Shown in pieces: positions 1 to 8,505 of a stretch of 64,000 nucleotides of DNA. Each line of letters starts with the position of its first letter. The first letter of the stretch is position 1. The DNA comes from G021776435 sp046756245 (GTDB lineage Bacteria; Pseudomonadota; Alphaproteobacteria; Caulobacterales; Parvularculaceae). The DNA lies in contig JBHHVZ010000003.1 of the NCBI GenBank assembly GCA_046756245.1, positions 7,811-71,810 on the forward strand, given 5' to 3'. The position numbers and the translations under genes were made by a program. A model generated the notes under the pieces. It was not told where the DNA came from. It ran no database searches and saw nothing but the letters and a program-made list of their open reading frames with translations.

Positions 1-531
1 CGCCGTCGGTTCGTCGAGAAAGACGATCTCAGGATCGAGCGCCAGCGCGCGCGCAAGCCCCGCGCGCTTGTTCATGCCGCCTGACAACTCAGACGGGTAT
101 TTCGCGCCAGCCTCAAGCGGCAGGCCCGACATCGAGATCTTGAGCGCCGCAATATCATGAGCGAGCAGTTTTGGAACGTGCAGATGCTCGTTGACCGGCG
201 CCATAACATTCTGCGCCACCGTCAGCGAGGAAAACAGCGCGCCGCCCTGAAACAACACGCCCCAGCGGCGTTCAATGGCGAGCCGTTCGGCCTCGGTGCT
301 CGCATAATAATCCTCGCCGAAAACCCGAACCGTTCCCGCGCTTGGACGTTTCAAGCCGATAATCGCGCGCATCAGCACGGACTTGCCCGACCCCGATCCG
401 CCGACGACGCCTAGAATCTCTCCGGACTTGACGTCGAGGTCGAGATCTTCATGAACGATAAAGTCGCCGAACTGCGTCTTCAGTCCACGGACTTCTATAA
501 CGTTCTCTGACTGTCCGCCGCCGTTGATCAA
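1..531 (-). CDS. mlaF: MlaF-type ABC transporter ATPase (partial, C-terminus off the window)
   Basis: ATP-binding subunit of an Mla/Ttg2-type phospholipid ABC transporter, acting on the cytoplasmic face of the inner membrane. Reading the minus strand from 531 gives VIEVRGLKTQFGD, the Walker A GGSGSGKS, the signature LSGGM and a Walker B ending LDEPT at the window edge, so the last third is missing. The proposed start is TTG at 531, overlapping the TGA stop of the upstream permease (TTGA), which implies translational coupling. No ATG or GTG lies between that stop and the conserved domain. The LSGGM signature and the adjacent MlaE permease favour MlaF over other ABC ATPases. Confidence 0.9.
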   Translation of the reverse strand, partial: MINGGGQSENVIEVRGLKTQFGDFIVHEDLDLDVKSGEILGVVGGSGSGKSVLMRAIIGLKRPSAGTVRVFGEDYYASTEAERLAIERRWGVLFQGGALFSSLTVAQNVMAPVNEHLHVPKLLAHDIAALKISMSGLPLEAGAKYPSELSGGMNKRAGLARALALDPEIVFLDEPTA

Positions 532-1712
532 AAGTCGAGCTCCAGAAAGAACATTGCGAAAAAGGCGTCGATGACGATGACCAAAAAGAGCGCCTGCACG
601 ACCGAAAGCGTCGTCCGTTGCCCGAGCGATTCAGCGCTCCCTTCTACCTCCATGCCCTGGAAACAGCCGATGACGCCGATGACGAAGGCGAAGAACGGCG
701 CCTTGATGAGGCCGACCCAGAAATTGCTCATCGCAATCGTTTCCTTGGTTCGGGACAAAAACAGCGCCGGCGAGATGTCCATGCTCATCCAGGCCACCAG
801 CCCGCCGCCGATCATGCCCAGCATCGCCGCCAGAAAGGCGAGAATCGGAAGCACGACCACGAGCGCGATGACGCGCGGCAGCACCAGCACTTCCATCGGA
901 TCGAGGCCCAGGGTCTGCAGGGCGTCGATCTCCTCGCGGATTTTCATTGAGCCGATCTGCGCAGTAAAGGCGCTGCCGGAACGTCCGGCGATGAGGATGG
1001 CGGCGAGCAGCACGCCGAATTCGCGCAAGACCGAAATGCCGACAAGTTCGACCGTGAAGATTTCGGCGTTGAACTGGCGCAGGATCTTCGCGCCCATGAA
1101 AGCCACCACCGCGCCGATCAGGAACGACATCAGCCCGACGATCAGCACGGCGTCGAGCCCCGCTTCTTCCATATGATGAACAATCGACGTCATTCTGAGC
1201 CGGCGCGGCCGGGTCAGCACGCCAAACGCTTTCGACAGCGTAAAGCCGATGAAACTGAGAAGCTCAAGCGCCGCGTAATAGGCGTCGACCGCGCCGCGGC
1301 CGAGGCGGTTGAGCATCATTAGAAACGCGTTCGGATGCGCCGGTTCAATCAGGCAGGGATCGAGATGCGGGCGCACTTGCTCCAGCAGCGAGGCGTGCAC
1401 AGCGCTGGCGCCGACAATCCCCGATTTCTCGCCGCGTCCTTCGCAGGTCAACAGGGTGCGCTGAATCACCATCGCGCCGGCGGTGTCCAAGCACTCAACC
1501 CCAGAAACGTCGATAATGAGATCGCGGCCGGTCGAATCGTCAGCGAAATCCCGCAGGCCGCCGTCGAGCGGGCCGAGAAAGCGCGCGCGCCAGTCGCCTT
1601 TGGCGACCAGGCGCAGGACCCCGTCCTCGGAATCGATTTCGAAAGCGGCGGCGGACTCCCGCATTTTCAAGGCTTTCTTTACATTCGCCGGCAATCGGCG
1701 CGAGGCTTGCAA
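528..1712 (-). CDS. mlaE: MlaE-family permease with N-terminal STAS domain
   Basis: Inner-membrane permease of the Mla phospholipid transporter. 394 residues: an N-terminal STAS-like region (about 20-115, with LIIDVSGVECLDTAGA), then the MlaE domain (about 150-394) with several hydrophobic segments and the conserved stretch around ELVGISVLREFGVLLAA and AGRSGSAFTAQIG. Enterobacterial MlaE lacks the fused STAS domain and uses MlaB instead; the fusion is common in alphaproteobacteria. The start could be the first ATG or Met17 (MRESAAAF), because the first 16 residues are weakly conserved in character. It is followed directly by mlaF. An mlaD-like gene is expected beyond the left edge. Confidence 0.92.
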   Translation of the reverse strand: MQASRRLPANVKKALKMRESAAAFEIDSEDGVLRLVAKGDWRARFLGPLDGGLRDFADDSTGRDLIIDVSGVECLDTAGAMVIQRTLLTCEGRGEKSGIVGASAVHASLLEQVRPHLDPCLIEPAHPNAFLMMLNRLGRGAVDAYYAALELLSFIGFTLSKAFGVLTRPRRLRMTSIVHHMEEAGLDAVLIVGLMSFLIGAVVAFMGAKILRQFNAEIFTVELVGISVLREFGVLLAAILIAGRSGSAFTAQIGSMKIREEIDALQTLGLDPMEVLVLPRVIALVVVLPILAFLAAMLGMIGGGLVAWMSMDISPALFLSRTKETIAMSNFWVGLIKAPFFAFVIGVIGCFQGMEVEGSAESLGQRTTLSVVQALFLVIVIDAFFAMFFLELDF

Positions 1713-1860
1713 TGTTATGGTTTAGCGCAGGATGATAAATTGATCCTGAAAACGCTGCGAGCGCCAAAACTTTAAGGTTTGCGGCGTTTCGAGCTGCGGC
1801 GAGCGGGTGTCGGGACGCGAAAGGCGCGCCAATTCGGGAGCAGGCTGGGTGGCCAGGAAT

Positions 1861-4110
1861 ATGTTTACAGCTCGGTTTCGCTGGCTTTCAGCCCTGCCGC
1901 TGCTCGTGGTCATCGGCGCTCTGGCGGTTATCGCGTTGGGCGCGCTGTCGGGCGCGCAATCGCCCAACGCCCGCGGACGCGAAATGCTTTTCGATTATTA
2001 TCAAAGACTTAAGCCCGCTTCGCTGGACGGCGCGCCATCCTTCCATCTGGTTCTGATTGATCGCGACAGTCTTGACCGGATCGGGCCATGGCCGTGGCCG
2101 CGCACCATTCTGGCCGATCTCGCCGAGGCCGCGCACCAAGCCGGCGCGAAGGGGGTTGTCTTGGCCGAGCCCGTCGATTCGCCCGATCCCCTGTCGCCGA
2201 AAGTAATCGGCGACTTCTGGCTCGGCGGCGCGCGCGACGACGAACTCGCCCGCCAGCTCGCTCTGTTGCCCAGCACCGACGCGGCGCTGGCCGCCGCCCT
2301 CACGGGAGGCGACAGCGCCATCGCCGCCGCGAACGCGCCGCCCGACGATCCGTTTTCCGAAAACGCGTTGCAGCGCGTCGACTTGCACGGGATTGACTGG
2401 CTCAATCTCGGCGCCGGGCAAAGCGACTTCGTGGCGCTGCCGGCCGGCGTCATGCGCTATGCGGTTGACGAGGCGCTGCTCGAGTCGGCGCAGTTGACCG
2501 TGTCGGCGCTGGCGCCCGATCCGGACGGAGTCGTTCGGCGTCTGCCGCTGCTGTGGGCGCTTGACGGGCGTCCGGCGCCGGCGCTGGCGCTCGCAGCGGC
2601 GCGCCTGGCCGCCGCCGACGGCGCCGCTGCGCCGGTGATCCTCGATGCAGACCCCTCTTCGGTTTCGGCGCGCGGACAGCTTATCAGCGGTCTGTCGCTT
2701 GACGGGCGGAAGCTGGCGGTGTCGCGAACGGGCGTCATCCGGCTTTACGCGCCCAAAAGCGTCAACCTGCCTTCGACCCCCGCCTGGCGCATCCTGTCGG
2801 GCGCCGGCAGCAACCGACAGCTCGAAGACGCCGTCGTCATCGTCGGAACCGACGCCAGTCTGGGCGAAAACGTCAGAACGGCGCGCGGGCCGCTGCCGGC
2901 GGCGGCCGTTCACGCGCTCGCCGCCGAACAGATACTCGCCGGCGCGACGCTGAACCGGCCCGGCTGGGCGGGCTACGCAGAGGCGATTGCGGTGATGCTC
3001 CTGGGCGCGGCGGCGATCATGGCCGCCCAACGACTCGATTTCTGGCAGGCGCTCGGCGTGGCGGCGTTGATCTCGGTTCTCCTCCTGGTGATATCCTTCG
3101 CCGCGTTCTCGACCCAGAGCCTGCTTCTCAATCCGCTGCCGCCGGCGTTGGCGCTCTTGATCGGCGCATTTTCGGTGGCCGGCGGAAAATCGCTCGGCGT
3201 CGCGCTGCGCGATGATTCCGTACGCGGATCGTTCCACGACTCGCTGCCCGAATCTGCAATGAAGCAGTTGCGCGAGGACGGACGCGGCGAGATACTCGAC
3301 GGCGTGATGCGCCAGATCACGGTGCTCGCCTGCGAGCTTCGTCTGACGGATGATGATCTTGACCGGTTGTCGGCGACGCCCGACGACGTATCGAAAATCA
3401 TGGCGTCGGCCAGCCTCAATTTGCGCCGCATCATCATCGACACCGGCGGCGCGGTCGATCAGGCCGAAGGCGGGCGGCTGTTCGCCTATTACAACGCGCC
3501 GCTCGAAGCCGCCGATCATATCGAGGCGGCGTGCTCCGCTGCGCTCCGTCTCGTGGAGAGTATGGACAAGATAAACGCGGAGCTTGAAAGCAGCTCGCAT
3601 ACGCGCGGCGTTCAGGTGCATCTGGCGATTGGAATCGCGACCGGCGAATGCTTCACGGGGCCGATGGGGCATGGCCGTCACAACCGTTATTCGGCGATCG
3701 GGCCAGCGGTGGACATGGCTTCGTTCCTGCGCCGCCAGTCCGAATACTACGGCCCGGCGATGATCTGCGACGAAACCGTTTATCGTCAGTCGCATCATCA
3801 TTTCGCCTTCCTCGAACTTGACCGTCTGCGTACGAATAGATCCGAGCGGCTGACCGGCATTTATGCGCTGATCGGCAATCCGTTCATCAAATCGAGCAAG
3901 AGTTATCGCGCGCTCGACGAAACGCACCGCCAGATGCTCGCCGCCTATCGGTCGGGCGATCTGACAAAAGCGAAGGCGATGCTGGAGAAATCCAAAAGCT
4001 CGCCGGGCGCGAAAATCGCCCTGTTCGACATCTACGAAGAGCGCATCAGGAAATTGTCCGAAGAGGGCGTGCCGGAAGGCTGGGACGGCTCTCATCCGGC
4101 GACGATCTAG
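1861..4110 (+). CDS. CHASE2-domain protein with degenerate class III cyclase domain
   Basis: Membrane sensor of about 749 residues. An N-terminal TM segment (LPLLVVIGALAVIALGAL) is followed by a periplasmic CHASE2 domain (FHLVLIDRDSLDRIGPWPWPR), three TM segments near nt 2970-3190, and a cytoplasmic class III nucleotidyl-cyclase fold (nt about 3260-3800). The catalytic residues look lost: the first metal Asp position reads ACELR, the second reads EGGRL instead of GD, and the GDxVNxAxR motif reads GPAVDMASFL, so the metal aspartates, the Asn and the Arg are all replaced. It is probably not an active cyclase. ATG 1861 is preferred because the TM starts just after it; an in-frame GTG at 1807 would add 18 residues. 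Downstream is DUF423 on the same strand. Confidence 0.85.
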   Translation: MFTARFRWLSALPLLVVIGALAVIALGALSGAQSPNARGREMLFDYYQRLKPASLDGAPSFHLVLIDRDSLDRIGPWPWPRTILADLAEAAHQAGAKGVVLAEPVDSPDPLSPKVIGDFWLGGARDDELARQLALLPSTDAALAAALTGGDSAIAAANAPPDDPFSENALQRVDLHGIDWLNLGAGQSDFVALPAGVMRYAVDEALLESAQLTVSALAPDPDGVVRRLPLLWALDGRPAPALALAAARLAAADGAAAPVILDADPSSVSARGQLISGLSLDGRKLAVSRTGVIRLYAPKSVNLPSTPAWRILSGAGSNRQLEDAVVIVGTDASLGENVRTARGPLPAAAVHALAAEQILAGATLNRPGWAGYAEAIAVMLLGAAAIMAAQRLDFWQALGVAALISVLLLVISFAAFSTQSLLLNPLPPALALLIGAFSVAGGKSLGVALRDDSVRGSFHDSLPESAMKQLREDGRGEILDGVMRQITVLACELRLTDDDLDRLSATPDDVSKIMASASLNLRRIIIDTGGAVDQAEGGRLFAYYNAPLEAADHIEAACSAALRLVESMDKINAELESSSHTRGVQVHLAIGIATGECFTGPMGHGRHNRYSAIGPAVDMASFLRRQSEYYGPAMICDETVYRQSHHHFAFLELDRLRTNRSERLTGIYALIGNPFIKSSKSYRALDETHRQMLAAYRSGDLTKAKAMLEKSKSSPGAKIALFDIYEERIRKLSEEGVPEGWDGSHPATI

Positions 4111-4132
4111 GCGCGATTACGGAGATTTCCGC

Positions 4133-4510
4133 ATGAACAAGGAACTCGTCATCGCCGGCGCCGTCGGTGCTGCAGGGATAATTCTCGCTGCGTTCGGCGC
4201 GCATGCGCTGGCGCCGGAGACGCCGGCGCGACTGTTGCGCGCCTATTACACCGGGGCCGATCTCCATCTCGCGCATGCGCCGGTCCTGCTGGCGCTGGCG
4301 CTGGCGGATGGAAACGCGCGTCTGAGTGCGGCGTTCTGGCTGATCCTCGCAGGCGTCGTACTGTTCAGCGGCTCGCTTTACGCTCTGGCCTTGTTGGCCT
4401 GGCGTCCGCTCGGCGCCGTCACGCCGCTCGGCGGCGTCATTCTCATCGCCGGCTGGGCGACGACTGCGTATGCAGGTTTGAAATCGCCCGCGCGGGGTCT
4501 GTCGAATTAA
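4133..4510 (+). CDS. DUF423 family small membrane protein
   Basis: 125-residue inner-membrane protein of the DUF423 (YgdD) family. It shows the family's typical start with a hydrophobic segment and the conserved GAFGAHAL-like motif, here AAFGAHALAP, followed by three more hydrophobic segments ending in GWATTAYAGL. Length matches the family (about 120-130). The ATG is 22 nt behind the CHASE2 gene with a GGAGAT Shine-Dalgarno-like stretch, so the two may be cotranscribed. Its stop overlaps by 4 nt the stop of the convergent lipoprotein gene. The molecular function of this family is not known. Confidence 0.88.
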   Translation: MNKELVIAGAVGAAGIILAAFGAHALAPETPARLLRAYYTGADLHLAHAPVLLALALADGNARLSAAFWLILAGVVLFSGSLYALALLAWRPLGAVTPLGGVILIAGWATTAYAGLKSPARGLSN

Positions 4511-5166
4511 AGCCGTCCCGCCGTTGCGCGCCGCTTCATGGCCGGTTGCGCGTAGGTTTCCGAACGATCGTTGTCGATGCGGTCGGCGAGCCGGTCGGCG
4601 GCCGCGCCGATCAATTTGATCGCCTCGTTGAACGACGTCTTGATGGCTTCGTCAGGGTCGTTCTGTGCGGCGAGCGCATTCGATTTTTCCAGCATTTTCA
4701 CCGTTGCGAGATAAATGTCGCGATGCTCGCGAAGATCGCCGATGGCGCTTTCCACCACGGCGATATCCGATCCGGTCGGGCGCACCGAAACGGCTGCGGC
4801 GTCGGCCGCTTCAGCCAAGAGCCATGCGGCTTCGAGATGGCGCGCCGCATCCTCCATCAACTGCGATCCCGGCGCTTTCTCGGTGATCAGGATGGCCACA
4901 TAGGCCTCGACCGCGTCGTCCTTGCTGACGCTGTCCCGATCGCCGCCGATAAATCCGGTCAGGCGCGCGCCCAGCGACGGGTTTTCCGGCTTCGGCCACG
5001 CGGTGCGGCTGACTTCGGCGGCCGCTGTCTTGAGCGCTTCGCGTTCGGCCTGATGCCTGGAAGAGTCGGCGGCGTATTTCTGGGGAGAAATCGTCGCGCA
5101 CGCCCCGAGCAACGCGCACGTCATCGCCGCGAACATGATGCGGCGCCACACGAAATTACTGGCCAC
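4507..5166 (-). CDS. Predicted lipoprotein of unknown function
   Basis: I do not recognise a family. The best start is GTG at 5166, giving a lipoprotein signal with two arginines, a hydrophobic stretch and the lipobox LLGAC; a start at the later ATG (5136) would leave too short a signal. The mature part (about 195 residues) is mostly predicted helix with charged and Ala-rich stretches (EAIKTSFNEAIKLIGAA) and no cysteines after the lipid anchor, so a helical periplasmic domain is likely. It is divergent from the peptidase gene (87-nt gap) and convergent with DUF423. An upstream ATG at 5253 would start in the peptidase promoter and is unlikely. Confidence 0.7.
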   Translation of the reverse strand: MASNFVWRRIMFAAMTCALLGACATISPQKYAADSSRHQAEREALKTAAAEVSRTAWPKPENPSLGARLTGFIGGDRDSVSKDDAVEAYVAILITEKAPGSQLMEDAARHLEAAWLLAEAADAAAVSVRPTGSDIAVVESAIGDLREHRDIYLATVKMLEKSNALAAQNDPDEAIKTSFNEAIKLIGAAADRLADRIDNDRSETYAQPAMKRRATAGRL

Positions 5167-5253
5167 TGAGCCCCGACTCCCGCAAAAACTTGAATACCTA
5201 CGTCTTCCCCCGCTAATCGATAACATAACTCTTAAGGGAAAGTCAGCCGGCAA

Positions 5254-6210
5254 ATGTCTGATCGATTAAAATTGTTCGCTCCGATCGAGCCTTTCGACAC
5301 AGGATTTTTACGCGTTTCGGATCTTCACGAGATTTACTACGAGATATCGGGCCGTCCCGACGGAAAGCCGGCCGTGGTGTGCCATGGCGGTCCCGGCGGC
5401 GGCTCGACGCCGTCGATGCGGCGCTATTTCGACCCCGAGCGCTACCGGATCGTCGTCTTCGACCAGCGCGGGTGCGGCAAATCGCGCCCCCATGCGGAGC
5501 TGCGCGAGAATACGACCTGGCATCTGATCGACGATATGGAGGCGCTGCGAGAGCATCTCGGGATTGAGCGCTGGCAGGTCTTCGGGGGCTCATGGGGCTC
5601 GACCCTGGCGCTCGCTTACGCCGAAACCCATCCCGACCGGGTTGCGGAGCTGGCGCTTCGGGGGATTTTCGCGCTTCGGCGGCGGGAATTGCTGTGGTTC
5701 TACCAGGAAGGCGCGAGCTGGATGTATCCGGACGCCTGGGAGGCGTTTGTCGCGCCGATCCCGGAAGACGAGCGCAGCGATCTCATGGCCGCCTACCACC
5801 GCCGGCTCACCGGCGACGACGAAGCCGAAAAAATCAAGGCCGCCAAGGCCTGGAGCCGTTGGGAGGGCGGCACGGTCTCGCTGTTTCCTTCCGAGGAGCG
5901 GATCGAAAGCTTCTCCAGCGATGAATTCGCCGTCGCCTTTGCGCGGATTGAATGCCACTATTTCATGAATGGCGGCTTTTTCGAGCGTGAAGGCCAAGTG
6001 CTGGAGGATGTCGGCAAGATCCGCCATATCCCGGCCGTCATCGTCCAGGGGCGCTATGACGTGGTGACGCCCGCCGTCACGGCGTGGACGCTGCACAAAG
6101 CCTGGCCCGAAGCCGAACTGCGTTTGATCCAGGACGCCGGCCACGCCGCCAGCGAGCCGGGCATCATTGACGGACTGGTCCGGGCGACGAATGAATTCGC
6201 ACGGCAATGA
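5254..6210 (+). CDS. pip: Proline iminopeptidase
   Basis: Alpha/beta-hydrolase of peptidase family S33 that removes N-terminal proline from peptides in the cytoplasm. 318 residues, the usual length. Visible motifs: oxyanion HGGPGGG (44-50), DQRGCG (70-75), nucleophile GGSWGS with Ser113, Asp269 in QGRYDVVTP and His297 in DAGHAA. The WFYQEGASWMYPD stretch in the lid is typical of bacterial Pip. ATG 5254 lies a few bases downstream of a weak purine stretch; the gene appears monocistronic. No signal peptide is seen. Confidence 0.95.
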   Translation: MSDRLKLFAPIEPFDTGFLRVSDLHEIYYEISGRPDGKPAVVCHGGPGGGSTPSMRRYFDPERYRIVVFDQRGCGKSRPHAELRENTTWHLIDDMEALREHLGIERWQVFGGSWGSTLALAYAETHPDRVAELALRGIFALRRRELLWFYQEGASWMYPDAWEAFVAPIPEDERSDLMAAYHRRLTGDDEAEKIKAAKAWSRWEGGTVSLFPSEERIESFSSDEFAVAFARIECHYFMNGGFFEREGQVLEDVGKIRHIPAVIVQGRYDVVTPAVTAWTLHKAWPEAELRLIQDAGHAASEPGIIDGLVRATNEFARQ

Positions 6211-6269
6211 CGGCTTATCCCATCATGCGCTGATGACGACTTATACCAACCAGCGCATTCGGACGGATT

Positions 6270-6373
6270 CCCTCCCCTTGGAAAGGGGAGGGTTAGGGTG
6301 GGGATTGGCGCAACTGTTTTCGGACCCGCAGGCAATCCCTCCCCTGGCCCCTCCCTTTCCAAGGGAGGGGAAC
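6270..6373. repeat. Inverted pair of G/C-run palindromic repeats
   Basis: Two copies of a roughly 38-base motif face each other. The left copy (6270-6307) contains CCCTCCCCTT-GGA-AAGGGGAGGG followed by TTAGGGTGGGGATTG. The right copy (6333-6373) is its inverted version with CCCCTCCCTT-TCC-AAGGGAGGGG. Each copy folds on itself and the two can pair with each other. It sits between the convergent pip and symporter genes. It resembles the dispersed intergenic palindromes seen in many alphaproteobacteria; it could also serve as a transcription barrier, although there is no T-run. Confidence 0.75.
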
Positions 6374-6411
6374 CGCGCCACGCCAACAATCGTGATCTGC
6401 GAAGGCTGGTA

Positions 6412-7938
6412 TTATCCCAGAAAATACGGGGCGATGACGGCGCCGTAGATGACGACGGCGGCGATTGCGAACGGACACACCCAGCGGATCAGGAACCGCC
6501 AGCGCTTGAACCAGATTTCGGATTTGAAGCCGATCGCCTCTCGCGCGGTCGACGTCGAGACGATCCAGCCGGCGAAGACGGCGGTGATGAAGCCGGCCAC
6601 CGGCAGGATGATGTCTGTCGTGGCGCTCAGGAAATCGAGCAACACCTTGCCTTCGAACAGCTTGACCCCGCCGAGCGGCTGCCAGGTATTCCAGAACGTC
6701 GTTTGATCCTCGCCATTGGGACCGACCGTCGGCACCTGCGAAAAGGCGTTCAGAACGCCGATCCCGAATATCACCAGGCCAATGAGGCTCGCCGATATCA
6801 GACGCCGGTCGGCTTTTGTCTGTTCGTCGACCCAGCTGGTGGAGGTTTCCAGCAGCGCGATTGACGACGTGATCGCCGCGAAGAACGCCAGAACGAAAAA
6901 GATCATTCCGAATAGACCGCCCACCGGCATGCCGTAAAAGGCGAGCGGCAGGGTCTGGAACATCAGGGTCGGTCCGGACCCCGGCGCGAGCCCCATGGCG
7001 AAAACGATCGGGAAGATGGCGAGGCCGGCGACGATGCCGACGCCGGTGTCGGCGAGCGCGACAAGGCGCGCCGAGCGCGGCAGGTCCTGATCGGGACGCA
7101 TATAGGCGCCGTAGGTCGCCATCAGCGCCGAGCCGAGACCGATGGAGAAGAAAGCCTGCCCGAGGGCGGCGGAAATGACAGAGCCATCCCGAACGCCGTG
7201 CAAAATGCCGCGCCGGATCGTTCCGTCGTCAAGAACGCTATCGTCCAAACGCACGCCGAGCAGAAAATCGAACCCTTGTCGGGCGTCGCCCTGCACTACC
7301 GAGAATCCCAGAAGAATGAGCAGCAACACGAAAAACGCCGGCATCAGGACCGTCACCGCCACCTCGATGCCGCCCTTGACGCCGCGGGCGACAATAAAAA
7401 CCGTCAACACCATGAAAATCGCGTGATAAAAAATCATGCGCGCGGGATCGTTCAGAAGATCGACCAGCTTCGCGCTGACTTCCTCCTGCGACTGACCGGC
7501 GAAAGCGCCCGACATCAATCCGGCGAGCCCGTCGCGCCCCACGGCGGCGAACAGATCGGTCCCTATCATCACCACATAGGCCAGCACCCAGCCGGCGATG
7601 ACGGAATAAAAGGTGAGAATGATGAACGAGCCGATCATCCCGAACCAGGATTGAAGCGACCACAGGGACGAGCGTCCTTCCGCCTGGGCGATCTTGACGA
7701 CGCTGCCGACCGCCGACATGCCGCCGCGCCGGCCGATGAAGAACTCCGCGGTCAGCACCGGCAGGCCGATCAGAACCACGCAAAGGATATAAAAGACGAC
7801 AAACGCGCCGCCGCCGTTCTCGCCGGCCACATACGGAAACCGCCATAAATTGCCGAGGCCGACGGCCGAGCCGATCGCCGCCAGTATGAACGCAGCGCGC
7901 GTCGACCAGTGTTCAGGCGGTTTGTCATGTACTTGCAT
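6412..7938 (-). CDS. Sodium-dependent transporter, NSS/SNF family
   Basis: Na+-coupled symporter of the neurotransmitter:sodium symporter family (LeuT fold), probably for amino acids. 508 residues with about 12 hydrophobic segments. The family hallmark is at the N-terminus: WSTRAAFILAAIGSAVGLGNLWRFPY, including the sodium-site GSAVGLGN and the unwound TM1. I chose ATG 7938 over the ATG at 7992 because a GGGAAGGGG Shine-Dalgarno lies 9-10 nt upstream and family members begin shortly before the Trp-Ser motif. The substrate cannot be told from the sequence. It stands alone between pip (convergent) and the Hpt gene (divergent). Confidence 0.93.
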   Translation of the reverse strand: MQVHDKPPEHWSTRAAFILAAIGSAVGLGNLWRFPYVAGENGGGAFVVFYILCVVLIGLPVLTAEFFIGRRGGMSAVGSVVKIAQAEGRSSLWSLQSWFGMIGSFIILTFYSVIAGWVLAYVVMIGTDLFAAVGRDGLAGLMSGAFAGQSQEEVSAKLVDLLNDPARMIFYHAIFMVLTVFIVARGVKGGIEVAVTVLMPAFFVLLLILLGFSVVQGDARQGFDFLLGVRLDDSVLDDGTIRRGILHGVRDGSVISAALGQAFFSIGLGSALMATYGAYMRPDQDLPRSARLVALADTGVGIVAGLAIFPIVFAMGLAPGSGPTLMFQTLPLAFYGMPVGGLFGMIFFVLAFFAAITSSIALLETSTSWVDEQTKADRRLISASLIGLVIFGIGVLNAFSQVPTVGPNGEDQTTFWNTWQPLGGVKLFEGKVLLDFLSATTDIILPVAGFITAVFAGWIVSTSTAREAIGFKSEIWFKRWRFLIRWVCPFAIAAVVIYGAVIAPYFLG

Positions 7939-8104
7939 GGTTAATATCCCCTTCCCTGCCAGCCGTCTGGCGCGGCGTTGAAATTTTTTCATATCTTAGA
8001 CGAATTTTTACCGCTGTTAGCAATCCTTGCGGGCCAAGGCGATAGAAAGCCAGAGATCAACTGGCGATAATGGTCCGAAGACCGCCCGCAGAGTGGAAAC
8101 CGAC

Positions 8105-8473
8105 GTGACCGACCCGCATGCCGTACAGCCGCCGGTGCTTGAACTGGAGCAGATCGACGGGCTCGTCGCCGCCGCCGGCGTCGCCGGCGCGCAGGAAATT
8201 CTTCAGACCTTCTGGCAGTCGACCGAATCGCTTTTGGAGCATCTCGTAGTCCAGATCGGCGAAGGCGACGCCGAACAGGCCGCCAAAACAGCTCATGCGC
8301 TCAAGGGCTCGGCCGCCAATGTAGGCGCACGCCGTCTCGCCGAACTGGCGAAAAATATTGAAGAGTGCTGCATGAAAGCCGACCGCGGCGACCCCGCCCA
8401 TTGCCTCGGCAAGGCGCAAGAAGTCTTCGCCGAAACGCGCTCGGCTTTCGAAGCGCATCTGGCGGCGGCCTGA
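8105..8473 (+). CDS. Hpt domain phosphotransfer protein
   Basis: Small cytoplasmic histidine-phosphotransfer protein of a multistep phosphorelay. The Hpt motif TAHALKGSAANVGA carries the phosphorylatable His (His64 from the GTG start). Helices before and after fit the four-helix Hpt bundle. With GTG at 8105 it is 122 residues; an in-frame TTG at 8027 would add 26 residues without domain character. No histidine kinase or response regulator is adjacent, so its partner is unknown. Confidence 0.82.
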   Translation: MTDPHAVQPPVLELEQIDGLVAAAGVAGAQEILQTFWQSTESLLEHLVVQIGEGDAEQAAKTAHALKGSAANVGARRLAELAKNIEECCMKADRGDPAHCLGKAQEVFAETRSAFEAHLAAA

Positions 8474-8505
8474 CCGCATCGTCGCGGGCTTGAATCGTAT
8501 CTGTT

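Noticed and set aside
1888..4095. 735-residue minus-strand frame opposite the CHASE2 gene
   Set aside because: Arg/Gln/His-rich shadow translation with no hydrophobic or domain pattern; the plus-strand gene has clear TM and domain structure.
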